This document shows positions 7,984 through 16,372 of a DNA stretch of 64,000 bases, in pieces. The DNA is from Bradyrhizobium sp. BRP22 (GTDB lineage Bacteria; Pseudomonadota; Alphaproteobacteria; Rhizobiales; Xanthobacteraceae), in NCBI RefSeq assembly GCF_020194175.1, contig NZ_JADYVX010000019.1:81237-145236 (forward strand), in the 5' to 3' direction. The notes under the pieces were generated by a model. That model was not told the DNA's origin, searched no databases, and saw only the letters and a list, made by a program, of their open reading frames with translations. The translations under genes and the position numbers were made by a program. The first letter of the stretch is position 1; every line of letters starts with the position of its first letter.

Positions 7984-9315
7984 ATGGTCTCAGCAGCGGA
8001 ACAACTTGCAGCCAACCTCAATTTCGGAGCTCTGGCGAAGGCCGAGGAGCTGAAGAAGCGCATCTGGTTCACGCTGGGTGCGCTGCTTGTTTATCGGCTC
8101 GGCACCTACATCCCGCTGCCCGGCATCGACCCCAATGTGTGGGAGCAGGTGTTCCGCTCCCAGGCGGGCGGCATCCTCGGCATGTTCAACATGTTCGCCG
8201 GCGGCGGCATCCACCGCATGGCGATCTTCGCGCTGAACATCATGCCGTATATCTCGGCATCGATCATCATCCAGCTTCTGACCACCGTCTCGCCCCAGCT
8301 CGAGGCGCTGAAGAAGGAAGGCGAGGCCGGCCGCAAGACGCTGAACCAGTACACGCGCTATCTCACCGTGATCCTTGCCGCGTTCCAGTCCTACGGCATC
8401 GCGGTCGGGCTCGAGGGCGCCGGCAATGTGGTCACCGAGCCTGGCATGTTTTTCCGCCTCTCGACGGCGATCACGCTGACCGGTGGCACCATGTTCCTGA
8501 TGTGGCTGGGTGAGCAGATCACCTCGCGCGGCATCGGCAACGGCATCTCGCTGATCATCCTGGCCGGCATTGTCGCGGAACTGCCGGCGGCGCTCGCCAA
8601 CATGCTCGAACTCGGCCGCCAGGGCGCGATGTCGACCGGGCTGATTCTGGTCGTGATCGTGATGGCGGTTGCCGTGATCGCCTTCATCGTGTTCATGGAG
8701 CGCGCGCAGCGCCGCCTGCTGATCCAGTATCCGAAGCGCCAGGTCGGCAACAAGATGTTCGAGGGCCAGTCCTCGCATCTGCCGCTCAAGCTCAATACTT
8801 CCGGCGTGATTCCGCCGATCTTCGCGTCCTCGCTGCTGTTGCTTCCGACCACGGTTGCGAACTTCAACGTCGGCTCCGGACCGGAATGGATGCAGTGGAT
8901 CACCACCCAGCTCAGCCATGGGCGGCCGCTGTTCCTGGTGCTCTATCTCGCGCTGATCGTGTTCTTTGCCTTCTTTTACACGGCGATCGTGTTCAACCCG
9001 ACCGAGACCGCCGACAACCTGAAGAAGCATGGCGGCTTCATTCCGGGCATCCGGCCCGGCGAGCGCACCGCTGAATACATCGACTACGTGTTGTCGCGCA
9101 TCACGGTGGTCGGCGCGGTCTATCTTGCGATCGTATGTCTCATCCCGGAGATTCTGATTTCCTACGCCTCCGTGCCGTTCTACTTTGGCGGCACATCGCT
9201 TCTGATCGTGGTCAGCGTGACCATGGATACGGTGGCGCAGGTTCAGGGCTATCTGCTTGCCCATCAGTATGAAGGGCTGATCAGGAAGTCCAAGCTCAGG
9301 GGTCGTCGCCGCTAG
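7984..9315 (+). CDS. secY: Preprotein translocase subunit SecY
   Basis: SecY is the pore of the Sec translocon in the inner membrane. The 443 residues have about ten predicted membrane segments, the plug-region sequence FNMFAGGGIHRMAIFALNIMP around residues 75-95, and the cytosolic ribosome/SecA-contact loops (for example residues 345-360, KKHGGFIPGIRPGERT). It starts MVSAAEQLAANLNFGALAKA after a GGAG-type site. It lies between rplO and adk, as usual in alphaproteobacteria. Confidence 0.98.
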   Translation: MVSAAEQLAANLNFGALAKAEELKKRIWFTLGALLVYRLGTYIPLPGIDPNVWEQVFRSQAGGILGMFNMFAGGGIHRMAIFALNIMPYISASIIIQLLTTVSPQLEALKKEGEAGRKTLNQYTRYLTVILAAFQSYGIAVGLEGAGNVVTEPGMFFRLSTAITLTGGTMFLMWLGEQITSRGIGNGISLIILAGIVAELPAALANMLELGRQGAMSTGLILVVIVMAVAVIAFIVFMERAQRRLLIQYPKRQVGNKMFEGQSSHLPLKLNTSGVIPPIFASSLLLLPTTVANFNVGSGPEWMQWITTQLSHGRPLFLVLYLALIVFFAFFYTAIVFNPTETADNLKKHGGFIPGIRPGERTAEYIDYVLSRITVVGAVYLAIVCLIPEILISYASVPFYFGGTSLLIVVSVTMDTVAQVQGYLLAHQYEGLIRKSKLRGRRR

Positions 9316-9390
9316 CAGAGCGGAGCGGCGGCGCAAAAAACTCAAAACCACGGGTGTGCGGATCTCGCTCACCAAGCCGGGGGGCGAAAA

Positions 9391-10251
9391 ATGAGATTGA
9401 TCCTTTTGGGGCCGCCAGGCTCGGGCAAGGGGACCCAGGCCCAGCGGCTGGTTCAGAAATACGGCATCGTCCAGCTCTCGACCGGCGAGATGCTGCGCGC
9501 CGCGGTTGCCGCCGGCACGCCGATCGGCCTGCAGGCCAAGGACATCATGGCCGCGGGTGGGCTGGTGCCGGACGAGATCGTGATCGGCATCATCTCCGAT
9601 CGCATTGATCAGCCTGACGCCAAGAAGGGCTTCATCCTCGACGGTTTCCCGCGCACGGTGCCGCAGGCCGAGGCGCTGGATGAACTCCTGAAGAAGAAGC
9701 GCCTCAAGCTCGACGCCGTGATCGAGCTTCGCGTCAATGAGAGCGCGCTGCTCGAGCGGGTGGAGAAGCGTGCCGCCGAGACGCGGGCGCGGGGCGAGGA
9801 AGTCCGCGCCGACGATACGCCCGAAGTGCTGACCAAGCGGCTGGCGAGCTACCGCGCCCAGACCGAGCCGCTGATTCACTACTATTCCGAGCGCCGCAAG
9901 CTGCTCACCGTAGATGGCATGATGACCATCGAACACGTCACGAGCGAGATCAACCGGATCCTGCAGGCGCTCGGCGCCGCGGAACCCAAGGCCGCGCGGC
10001 GGGCCTCGCCGGCCAAGCGTTCGGCGTCTGGAACCGCAGGCAAGGGAACCAGGGCGCCGGCCAAGAAGGCCGCGGCCAAAGCCAGGGGCGCTGCCAAGGG
10101 AACCCGGAAGGTGGCTACCTCGGCCCGGAAAGCCCGCAAAACGGTCTCCAAGGCCGCCAAGGCGAGGGGCGTCGGCAAGGCCAAGAAGACGGCAAGGCAG
10201 GCGGCCAAGCGGCCGGCAAAAAAGCTCACGAAAAAGCGAGCTAAGCGCTAG
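9391..10251 (+). CDS. adk: Adenylate kinase with a long Lys/Ala-rich C-terminal tail
   Basis: Adk catalyses ATP + AMP to 2 ADP in the cytosol. Residues 1-193 form a complete kinase core: P-loop GPPGSGKGT (7-15), AMP-site region STGEMLRAAVAAGTP, DGFPRT (84-89), a short LID with no zinc cysteines, and the TPEVLTKRL helix. From about residue 198 to 286 the protein is almost only Lys, Ala, Arg, Gly, Ser and Thr, with AxKK/KAAK-type repeats like histone H1 or the HU extensions of some bacteria. The frame is open to a clean TAG and codon use stays GC-rich, so I see no frameshift. The tail probably binds nucleic acid or polyanions; this is inference. The position after secY is canonical. Confidence 0.95.
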   Translation: MRLILLGPPGSGKGTQAQRLVQKYGIVQLSTGEMLRAAVAAGTPIGLQAKDIMAAGGLVPDEIVIGIISDRIDQPDAKKGFILDGFPRTVPQAEALDELLKKKRLKLDAVIELRVNESALLERVEKRAAETRARGEEVRADDTPEVLTKRLASYRAQTEPLIHYYSERRKLLTVDGMMTIEHVTSEINRILQALGAAEPKAARRASPAKRSASGTAGKGTRAPAKKAAAKARGAAKGTRKVATSARKARKTVSKAAKARGVGKAKKTARQAAKRPAKKLTKKRAKR

Positions 10252-10437
10252 GAGCGGTTGACGAAACCGACATGAATCCTTTAATAAGCCCCGCATCCAA
10301 GTTGGATAGTTTTATGACGATGCCGAGCCCCGAAGGAACGAGGGGAGGGCGTCGTGTTCGCGTTTGTGGACACCTGCCCGAGATAGCAGAGATCTAGGAA
10401 GCCCCGATCCGGTGGATCGGCGACAGGAGAGAAGGCC

Positions 10438-10806
10438 GTGGCTCGTATTGCCGGCGTGAATATTCCAACCAACAAGCGCGTGCTGATCGCGCTTCAGTAC
10501 ATCCATGGCATCGGCCAGAAGAACGCCGCCGACATCATGGAGAAGGTCAAGATCCCGCTGGAGCGTCGCGTCAGCCAGCTCAGCGACCAGGAAGTGCTGC
10601 AGATCCGCGAAGTGATCGACCGCGACTACGTCGTCGAGGGCGACCTGCGCCGCGAGACCGGCATCAACATCAAGCGGCTGATGGACCTCGGCTGCTATCG
10701 CGGCCTGCGCCATCGCCGTGGCCTGCCGGTGCGCGGCCAGCGCACCCACACCAATGCGCGCACGCGCAAGGGACCGGCCAAGGCGATCGCCGGCAAGAAG
10801 AAGTAA
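10438..10806 (+). CDS. rpsM: 30S ribosomal protein S13
   Basis: S13 sits at the top of the 30S head and contacts P-site tRNA and the 50S bridges. The 122 residues start at a GTG (MARIAGVNIPTNKRV), preceded by GGAGAG. The C-terminal tail RGLRHRRGLPVRGQRTHTNA is the signature. It is the first gene of the alpha-operon part, separated from adk by 186 bp in which I see no gene. Confidence 0.97.
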   Translation: MARIAGVNIPTNKRVLIALQYIHGIGQKNAADIMEKVKIPLERRVSQLSDQEVLQIREVIDRDYVVEGDLRRETGINIKRLMDLGCYRGLRHRRGLPVRGQRTHTNARTRKGPAKAIAGKKK

Positions 10807-10830
10807 GTTTGCGTATAGCGACTTGGCAGT

Positions 10831-10850
10831 GGCGAATCGAATCATTCGCC
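10831..10850 (+). other. Short perfect hairpin between rpsM and rpsK
   Basis: A 7-bp perfect inverted repeat, GGCGAAT / ATTCGCC with a 6-nt loop, lies 25 bp after the rpsM stop. No T tract follows, so it is not a classical terminator. It could be a processing or mRNA-stability site in the alpha operon. Function unknown. Confidence 0.4.
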
Positions 10851-10921
10851 GCGCGCCGTTCGCGTTTTGAGGTGTAGCCGCTGGCATTACGGCGGCGTTG
10901 AGATCATAGGAAAGGTTTGGA

Positions 10922-11311
10922 ATGGGCAAGGAAGCCACCCGCGTACGCCGCCGCGAACGCAAGAACATCGCCTCCGGCATCGCGCATGTGAATTCGTCGT
11001 TCAACAACACCACGATCACCATCACCGACGCGCAGGGCAACACCATTGCCTGGTCTTCCGCCGGCACGATGGGTTTCAAGGGGTCGCGCAAGTCGACCCC
11101 CTATGCCGCGCAGGTCGCGGCGGAGGACGTTTCCAAGAAGGCGCAGGAACATGGCATGCGCACGCTGGAAGTCGAAGTCGCCGGCCCCGGTTCGGGCCGC
11201 GAGTCGGCGCTCCGCGCGCTGCAGGCCGCGGGCTTCACCGTCACTTCGATCCGCGACGTGACGACGATCCCGCACAATGGCTGCCGTCCGCGCAAGCGCC
11301 GGCGCGTCTGA
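10922..11311 (+). CDS. rpsK: 30S ribosomal protein S11
   Basis: S11 binds the 16S platform near the E site. The 129 residues include HVNSSFNNTTITITDAQGN and the C-terminal signature RDVTTIPHNGCRPRKRRRV. It begins MGKEATRVRRRERKN after an AGGAAAGG site. The next gene, rpoA, is 123 bp away beyond a terminator-like hairpin. Confidence 0.98.
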   Translation: MGKEATRVRRRERKNIASGIAHVNSSFNNTTITITDAQGNTIAWSSAGTMGFKGSRKSTPYAAQVAAEDVSKKAQEHGMRTLEVEVAGPGSGRESALRALQAAGFTVTSIRDVTTIPHNGCRPRKRRRV

Positions 11312-11319
11312 TGGTTGGT

Positions 11320-11353
11320 CGCGGGGCGGCTTTGCCGTCTCGCGATTGTTTTT
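11320..11353 (+). terminator. Terminator- or attenuator-like hairpin between rpsK and rpoA
   Basis: An 11-bp stem (left arm 11320-11330, right arm 11334-11344, two G-U pairs, loop TTT) is followed by ATTGTTTTT. This is the shape of an intrinsic terminator, but it lies inside the alpha operon, before rpoA. Partial termination could set the RpoA to ribosomal-protein ratio; that is inference. Confidence 0.55.
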
Positions 11354-11434
11354 GGAATTGACCGCGCGGACTAACCCGCGACGCCAGTAAGTTGATGTCG
11401 ACTGGCCCAAATCGACCTCACCACGGGTGACACA

Positions 11435-12454
11435 GTGACGATCCAGAAGAATTGGCAGGAACTTATTCGACCGAACAAGCTGCAGGTGACACCGGGCGGC
11501 GATGCGACCCGCTTTGCGACCATCGTGGCCGAGCCGCTGGAGCGCGGCTTCGGCCAGACGCTCGGCAACGCGCTGCGCCGCATCCTGTTGTCCTCGCTGC
11601 AGGGCGCGGCGGTGCAGTCGGTGCATATCGACGGCGTGCTGCACGAGTTCTCCTCGATTGCAGGCGTTCGTGAGGACGTCACCGACATCGTCCTCAACAT
11701 CAAGGACATCTCGATCAAGATGCTGGGCGAAGGCCCCAAGCGCATGGTCGTGAAGAAGCAGGGTCCGGGCTTCGTCACCGCAGGCGACATCCAGACCGTG
11801 GGAGACGTTACCGTGCTCAATCCGGACCTCGTGCTCTGCACCCTGGACGAGGGCGCCGAGATCCGCATGGAGTTCACGGTCTCGACCGGCAAGGGCTATG
11901 TGCCCGCCGAGCGCAACCGGCCTGAGGACGCGCCGATCGGCTTGATCCCGGTCGACAGCCTGTTCTCGCCGGTCCGCAAGGTCTCCTACAAGGTCGAGAA
12001 CACCCGCGAGGGCCAGATCCTCGACTACGACAAGCTGACCATGACGATCGAGACCAACGGCGCGATCACGCCGGAGGATGCGGTCGCCTATGCCGCGCGC
12101 ATCCTGCAGGATCAGCTCAATGTGTTCGTGAACTTCGAGGAGCCGCGCAAGGAAGTCGCGCAGGAGATCATCCCCGATCTCGCCTTCAACCCTGCCTTCC
12201 TCAAGAAGGTCGACGAGCTCGAACTGTCGGTGCGTTCGGCCAACTGCCTGAAGAACGACAACATCGTCTATATCGGCGACCTCGTGCAGAAGTCGGAAGC
12301 GGAAATGCTCCGCACCCCGAACTTCGGCCGCAAGTCGCTGAACGAGATCAAGGAAGTGCTGGCCCAGATGGGTCTGCATCTCGGCATGGAAGTGCCGGGC
12401 TGGCCGCCGGAGAACATCGACGAGCTCGCCAAGCGCTTCGAGGATCATTACTGA
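11435..12454 (+). CDS. rpoA: DNA-directed RNA polymerase subunit alpha
   Basis: RpoA dimerises to start RNA polymerase assembly; its C-terminal domain contacts UP elements and activators. The 339 residues start at a GTG (MTIQKNWQELIRPNKLQV). The N-terminal domain has GFGQTLGNALRRILLSSL (dimerisation and beta/beta' contact). The C-terminal domain has the LxxRxxNCLKNDNI and TPNFGRKSLNEIKEVL helices that form the DNA-binding helix-hairpin-helix. It lies between rpsK and rplQ, as usual. Confidence 0.98.
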   Translation: MTIQKNWQELIRPNKLQVTPGGDATRFATIVAEPLERGFGQTLGNALRRILLSSLQGAAVQSVHIDGVLHEFSSIAGVREDVTDIVLNIKDISIKMLGEGPKRMVVKKQGPGFVTAGDIQTVGDVTVLNPDLVLCTLDEGAEIRMEFTVSTGKGYVPAERNRPEDAPIGLIPVDSLFSPVRKVSYKVENTREGQILDYDKLTMTIETNGAITPEDAVAYAARILQDQLNVFVNFEEPRKEVAQEIIPDLAFNPAFLKKVDELELSVRSANCLKNDNIVYIGDLVQKSEAEMLRTPNFGRKSLNEIKEVLAQMGLHLGMEVPGWPPENIDELAKRFEDHY

Positions 12455-12474
12455 TCCCGGATCATTACTGATCC
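12442..12474 (+). repeat. Tandem 17-bp duplication of two small hairpins at the rpoA stop codon
   Basis: GGATCATTACTGATCC occurs twice, at 12442-12457 and 12459-12474, with a period of 17 bp. Each copy is itself a palindrome (GGATCA-TTAC-TGATCC). The first copy encodes the last RpoA residues (DHY) and the TGA. The second looks like a duplicated copy of the gene's 3' end. Confidence 0.8.
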
Positions 12475-12485
12475 AACATCATCGT

Positions 12486-12508
12486 CGTGGCCGGACATCC
12501 CGGCCACG
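12486..12508. repeat. Palindrome of the Bradyrhizobium intergenic type (rpoA-rplQ)
   Basis: CGTGGCCGG / CCGGCCACG form a 9-bp perfect stem with loop ACATC. No T tract follows. Similar GGCCGG palindromes are scattered between genes in Bradyrhizobium, so I take this as a repeat rather than a terminator; rplQ 82 bp downstream must still be transcribed. Confidence 0.55.
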
Positions 12509-12589
12509 GTTTAGCGGGCGAACGCAGGAAGCCCACCTGAGAAACATGTCCGACGCGCCGTCGTGACACTCAATCCAAAGGAATAGATC

Positions 12590-13006
12590 ATGCGTCACGG
12601 AAGGGTTCATCGGAAGCTCAATCGCACGGCCGAGCATCGGCGCGCGATGTTCGCCAACATGGCTGCTGCCTTGATCAAGCACGAGCAGATCGTCACCACG
12701 CTGCCGAAGGCCAAGGAGCTGCGTCCGATCGTCGAGAAGCTCGTCACGCTCGGCAAGAAGGGCGGGCTGGCGTTGCGCCGCCAGGCGATCTCGGAGCTGC
12801 GCGACGTCGACATGGTCAAGAAGCTGTTCGACACGCTGGCGCCCCGCTACAAGGACCGCCAGGGCGGCTACACCCGCATCATCAAGGCCGGCTTCCGCTA
12901 TGGCGACAATGCCGCGATGGCCGTCATCGAGTTCGTCGACCGAGATGTCGACGCCAGGGGCCAGGATTCCGGCCCGGTGCAGGAAAAGGAAGCCGAGGCG
13001 GCGTAA
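12590..13006 (+). CDS. rplQ: 50S ribosomal protein L17
   Basis: L17 lies near the tunnel exit on the 50S surface. The 138 residues start MRHGRVHRKLNRTAEHRRAM, the family N-terminus, followed by IKHEQIVTTLPKAKELRP. A short acidic/Gln-rich tail follows the core (about residue 118 on). It is the last gene of the ribosomal superoperon. Confidence 0.97.
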   Translation: MRHGRVHRKLNRTAEHRRAMFANMAAALIKHEQIVTTLPKAKELRPIVEKLVTLGKKGGLALRRQAISELRDVDMVKKLFDTLAPRYKDRQGGYTRIIKAGFRYGDNAAMAVIEFVDRDVDARGQDSGPVQEKEAEAA

Positions 13007-13032
13007 GTCGCTTCGACCTTGAAGCTTTGTGG

Positions 13033-13062
13033 AAGCGCGCCGTCGAGCGCCGCTTTTTCTTT
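13033..13062 (+). terminator. Terminator of the ribosomal superoperon
   Basis: AAGCGCGC and GCGCCGCTT pair with one bulged base around a 6-nt loop, followed by TTTTTCTTT. It lies 27 bp after the rplQ stop and before a convergent gene, as expected for the end of the operon. Confidence 0.7.
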
Positions 13063-13098
13063 GGGTGCATGTCCGCCCGGGTGAGCCGTCCGCCTGTC

Positions 13099-15093
13099 TC
13101 AGGCCGCCCGGATGGTGGCGAGAAACTTGTCCAGTTCCTGCTTGAGACGGTTGTTTCCGTCCGAAAGCAGTCTTGCCGACTGCAGGACCTGAGAGGACGC
13201 GTTGCCGGTCCTGGAGGCGCCGTTCGCTACCTCGCCGATACTGATGGCGACCTGGGACGTCCGCTCGGAGGCGCCCTGGATGTTCTGGGCGATGTTGCGG
13301 GTTGCGGTGCCTTGCTGCTCGATCGAGCCGGCGACCGTCGATGCGATCTGCGAGATCCGACCGATGATATCGACGATCTCGCTGATCGCATCGACCGATT
13401 CGCGCGTCGCGATTTGGATGCCGGCGATCTGCGCGCGGATTTCGTCGGTTGCGTCGGCGGTCTGCTTGGCGAGTGTTTTTACCTCCTGCGCGACCACCGC
13501 AAACCCGGCGCCTGCCTGTCCGGCTCGGGCGGCCTCGATCGTCGCGTTGAGCGCGAGCAGATTGGTTTGCTGGGCGATCGTTGCAATGAGCTGAACGACG
13601 CTGCCGATGCGGTCGGCCGCGGACGCCAATCGCGCCATGCGATCATCGGTCTGCCTGGCTTGATCCACGGCGTGCCGGGCGATGCCGGCGGACTCCTCCA
13701 CCTGGCGTCCGGTTTCGGCGGCGGAAGCGATCATCTGTTCGGTCGCGGCGGCAACCAGCTGCACGTTTGCAGAGGCCTCCCTGGAAGCCGCGGCAGCGTT
13801 GGCCGACAATTTCCTCGTCTCGTGCGCAGTGTCGCTTAGACTGTGAGCAGATGCAGTCAGTTCTTCCGATGCGGACGAAACCGCGTCGATCACATTGCCT
13901 GCGGCGGCTTCAAAAGCGCCGGCGAGCCTCGCGAGTTCTGCCTTGTGCCGATCGGCCGCGCGGCGATCCTCCTCCAGCCTTGCTTCGAGCTCGAGCTGGG
14001 CCTTTTCCTTTGCCTTGAGCTTGAAAGTCTCGACGGCCTGCGCCATCTCGCCGATTTCGTCCGTTCGATCGAGGCCGGGCAGAACGACATCGAAGCGACC
14101 TGCCGCCAGCTCGCGCATGGCGGCGCTCATCCGGCTGATCAGGCCGGCCACGCGTCGTCCGAACACGACGGCCAAAAGGGCGAGCGTGAATGCGGCAAGC
14201 CCGGTCAGCCAGGTGAGCATCTGCCTGAAGTCGGCAGCCTTGCGCTCCGCGAGCTCGGACCGCGCATTGGCGGCATCCGCCGCCTTGATCAGGGTCGGAC
14301 GGGTGCGATCGTAGATCTGTTCGAGGTCTTCCACCTGTTCGTCCAGCGCCTGCCGAGAGACGAGGAATCCGGCGAAGGCCAATTTGTAGGCGCGTACAAG
14401 CGCAAGGATCTCCGACTTGGTATCGGCCGCGAGTGTGGATTGGGCAAGCATCGTCTCGAATTCGGCCTCGCGCTCGTTGAGCTGATCACCGAACTTCTCT
14501 TCGCCGCGAAGGATGAAATCCTTCTCATGACGACGCATCGTCAGCATCAGGATGCTTAGCTGCGGCTGCTCCACCTGAGCCAGTCGTGATTCGATTTGCT
14601 GGACCGCGCTCCGGAGCTTGCCCTGCAACCCGTCGCTTTCGTTCAAGCCAAGGACGCGCTGGGCGCCGACAATGTTCTGGAACCTGGTCGCATAAAGATT
14701 GATTCCACTTCGCAGCGAACCTGCCTGCCTGATCGGATCGCCGTCCGGCGCGGCGGCGGCGAAGGCCTCGATCTTGTCAAGTTCGGCAAGCTCCTGCTGG
14801 ATGCGGTCAGCGTGCATTTTCACCAGCGCTTCATTGCGGGTACGAAGGAAACGCGTGGTGATCTGCTGTGACTCCAGGAACCCTTCCGAGAGAGAGGAGA
14901 GCTGCGCCCTGAATCGTGCGGCGTCATCCGACTCACGCTGTAGCCGCGCCGCGTAATAGAGGCCGCTGAGGCAGGTTGCGCTTATGATTAACACGCCGCC
15001 TATGCCAAGCATCGCGATCTGAGTCTTCAGGCTTGGGCGGAGGCGTCGCAGGATCTTCGGACCGAGTTTCCGGTTTGTGGAAGTTGAAAACAT
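13099..15093 (-). CDS. Methyl-accepting chemotaxis protein with an HBM-type periplasmic domain
   Basis: This membrane chemoreceptor signals through CheA/CheW. From the ATG at 15093 (MFSTSTNRKLGPK) it has 664 residues: TM1 about 25-48; a helical periplasmic domain about 50-290 with RRHEKDFILRGEEKF, a motif of helical-bimodular (HBM) sensors of organic acids; TM2 about 292-312; a HAMP domain to about 365; and a methylation and signalling helix with the hairpin tip around 505-545 (QQTNLLALNATIEAARAG). Open frame continues upstream to 15354, but that part lacks conserved features and is probably not translated. No other chemotaxis gene is adjacent. The ligand cannot be read from sequence. Confidence 0.93.
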   Translation of the reverse strand: MFSTSTNRKLGPKILRRLRPSLKTQIAMLGIGGVLIISATCLSGLYYAARLQRESDDAARFRAQLSSLSEGFLESQQITTRFLRTRNEALVKMHADRIQQELAELDKIEAFAAAAPDGDPIRQAGSLRSGINLYATRFQNIVGAQRVLGLNESDGLQGKLRSAVQQIESRLAQVEQPQLSILMLTMRRHEKDFILRGEEKFGDQLNEREAEFETMLAQSTLAADTKSEILALVRAYKLAFAGFLVSRQALDEQVEDLEQIYDRTRPTLIKAADAANARSELAERKAADFRQMLTWLTGLAAFTLALLAVVFGRRVAGLISRMSAAMRELAAGRFDVVLPGLDRTDEIGEMAQAVETFKLKAKEKAQLELEARLEEDRRAADRHKAELARLAGAFEAAAGNVIDAVSSASEELTASAHSLSDTAHETRKLSANAAAASREASANVQLVAAATEQMIASAAETGRQVEESAGIARHAVDQARQTDDRMARLASAADRIGSVVQLIATIAQQTNLLALNATIEAARAGQAGAGFAVVAQEVKTLAKQTADATDEIRAQIAGIQIATRESVDAISEIVDIIGRISQIASTVAGSIEQQGTATRNIAQNIQGASERTSQVAISIGEVANGASRTGNASSQVLQSARLLSDGNNRLKQELDKFLATIRAA

Positions 15094-15491
15094 TCTGGTC
15101 CTGCATTCCTGTGGAGATCGAGAGCATTTGCCGCGAAAAGCGTCACCGGGGGAATGGCTCACATCGTTGGCCGGAGCCATGTGCGAGCTACCTAGTGAGC
15201 GTGAGTTGACAATCTGTGAAATGATGAAGGACAAAGCGAAATGTGCGAGCATATGACGGAATGATGAATGTTCGAGGCGTTGATCTCCGTCTGCTCGCGT
15301 TGCGCGGAGACCATCCATCACCAGGCTCAACAGAAGCAAGCTGAAGTTGCGCACTTGCAGGTCAGGTGTTCAAGCGATGCGCACCGAGCATCGCCTTTCC
15401 GACTTCTGCATCCTCACGCATGAGTGAGCGGTGATTGAATTCTTGTGAACCGCAACGATATCCCAGTCATTGTCCTTCAGGAGGCCGACGC
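15094..15491. other. Divergent intergenic region, about 400 bp, no gene seen
   Basis: This lies between the divergent chemoreceptor and SDR genes and should hold both promoters. A TTGACA is at 15206-15211 but no convincing -10 follows at the right spacing. No repeat or RNA gene was recognised. Confidence 0.5.
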
Positions 15492-16283
15492 ATGAAGATT
15501 GATCTTTCCGGAAAAACCGCGCTCGTGACCGGCTCGACCGCCGGCATCGGCCTGGCCATTGCCCGCGGCCTTGCAGCCACCGGCGCGGAGGTGATCATCA
15601 ATGGCCGCAGTCAGCCCAAGATCGACGCCGCGGTCGCCTCAATTCAGAAGGCGATCGCGGGCGCCAGGGTTCGCGGCATCGCCGCCGATGTCTCCACCGC
15701 TGCGGGATGCAAGGCGCTGCTATCGGCACAACCCGAGGTTGATATCCTCATCAACAATGCCGGCATCTTCGAGCCGAAAAACTTCTTCGAGATTCCGGAC
15801 GAGGACTGGACCCGGTTCTTCGAGGTCAATGTGATGTCGGGCGTGCGCCTGTCGCGCGGCTACATGCAGGGCATGCTGAAGCGCAACTGGGGCCGTATCA
15901 TCTTCATCGCCTCCGAATCGGCGCTCGTCGTTCCCAAGGAGATGATCCAGTACGGCATGACCAAGACCGCGCAGCTCTCGATCTCGCGCGGTCTCGCCGA
16001 GCTGACCCGCGGTACGGCGGTGACCGTCAATTCGGTGATGCCGGGCCCGACGCTGTCCGAAGGCGTCGAGACCTTCGTCAAGGATCTCGCGAGGCAGAAT
16101 GGAGAGCCGGAGGACGAGGCGATCGCGAACTTCGTCAAGCAGCACCGCCCGACCTCGCTCTTGCAGCGCTTCGCCAGCGTCGACGAGATCGCGAACATGG
16201 TCGTCTATGTCTCCTCGAAGGAGGCCTCCGCCACCAACGGCGCGGCGCTCCGCGTCGAAGGCGGGATCATCAACACGATCTGA
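15492..16283 (+). CDS. SDR family NAD(P)-dependent oxidoreductase
   Basis: This is a classical short-chain dehydrogenase/reductase of 263 residues. The cofactor motif TGSTAGIG is at residues 12-19 and NNAG follows in strand 4. A Ser (ASESA) and a YGMTK (YxxxK) form the catalytic set. Start: the ATG at 15492 has AGGAGG 7 bp upstream; an in-frame upstream extension lacks homology. The long C-terminal segment after the active site is similar to oxidoreductases annotated with unknown substrate. It is monocistronic, followed 89 bp later by the ClC gene. The substrate is unknown. Confidence 0.9.
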   Translation: MKIDLSGKTALVTGSTAGIGLAIARGLAATGAEVIINGRSQPKIDAAVASIQKAIAGARVRGIAADVSTAAGCKALLSAQPEVDILINNAGIFEPKNFFEIPDEDWTRFFEVNVMSGVRLSRGYMQGMLKRNWGRIIFIASESALVVPKEMIQYGMTKTAQLSISRGLAELTRGTAVTVNSVMPGPTLSEGVETFVKDLARQNGEPEDEAIANFVKQHRPTSLLQRFASVDEIANMVVYVSSKEASATNGAALRVEGGIINTI

Positions 16284-16372
16284 GGCGGGCGTGGAAGCCG
16301 CCGATATGGTCAGCGAAGCAAACGCCGTAATCCGCGCTTTTGCCGGAGGCGCGGATTGCGTAGAACCGTTGC

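Noticed and set aside
7990..10296. A 768-residue open frame on minus across secY and adk
   Set aside because: It is the antisense of two certain genes; its composition (Arg, Gly, Leu, Ala, His) is the usual shadow of GC-rich coding sequence.
15094..15354. N-terminal extension of the chemoreceptor frame
   Set aside because: It has no signal or conserved residues and precedes a good ATG with normal TM1 spacing.
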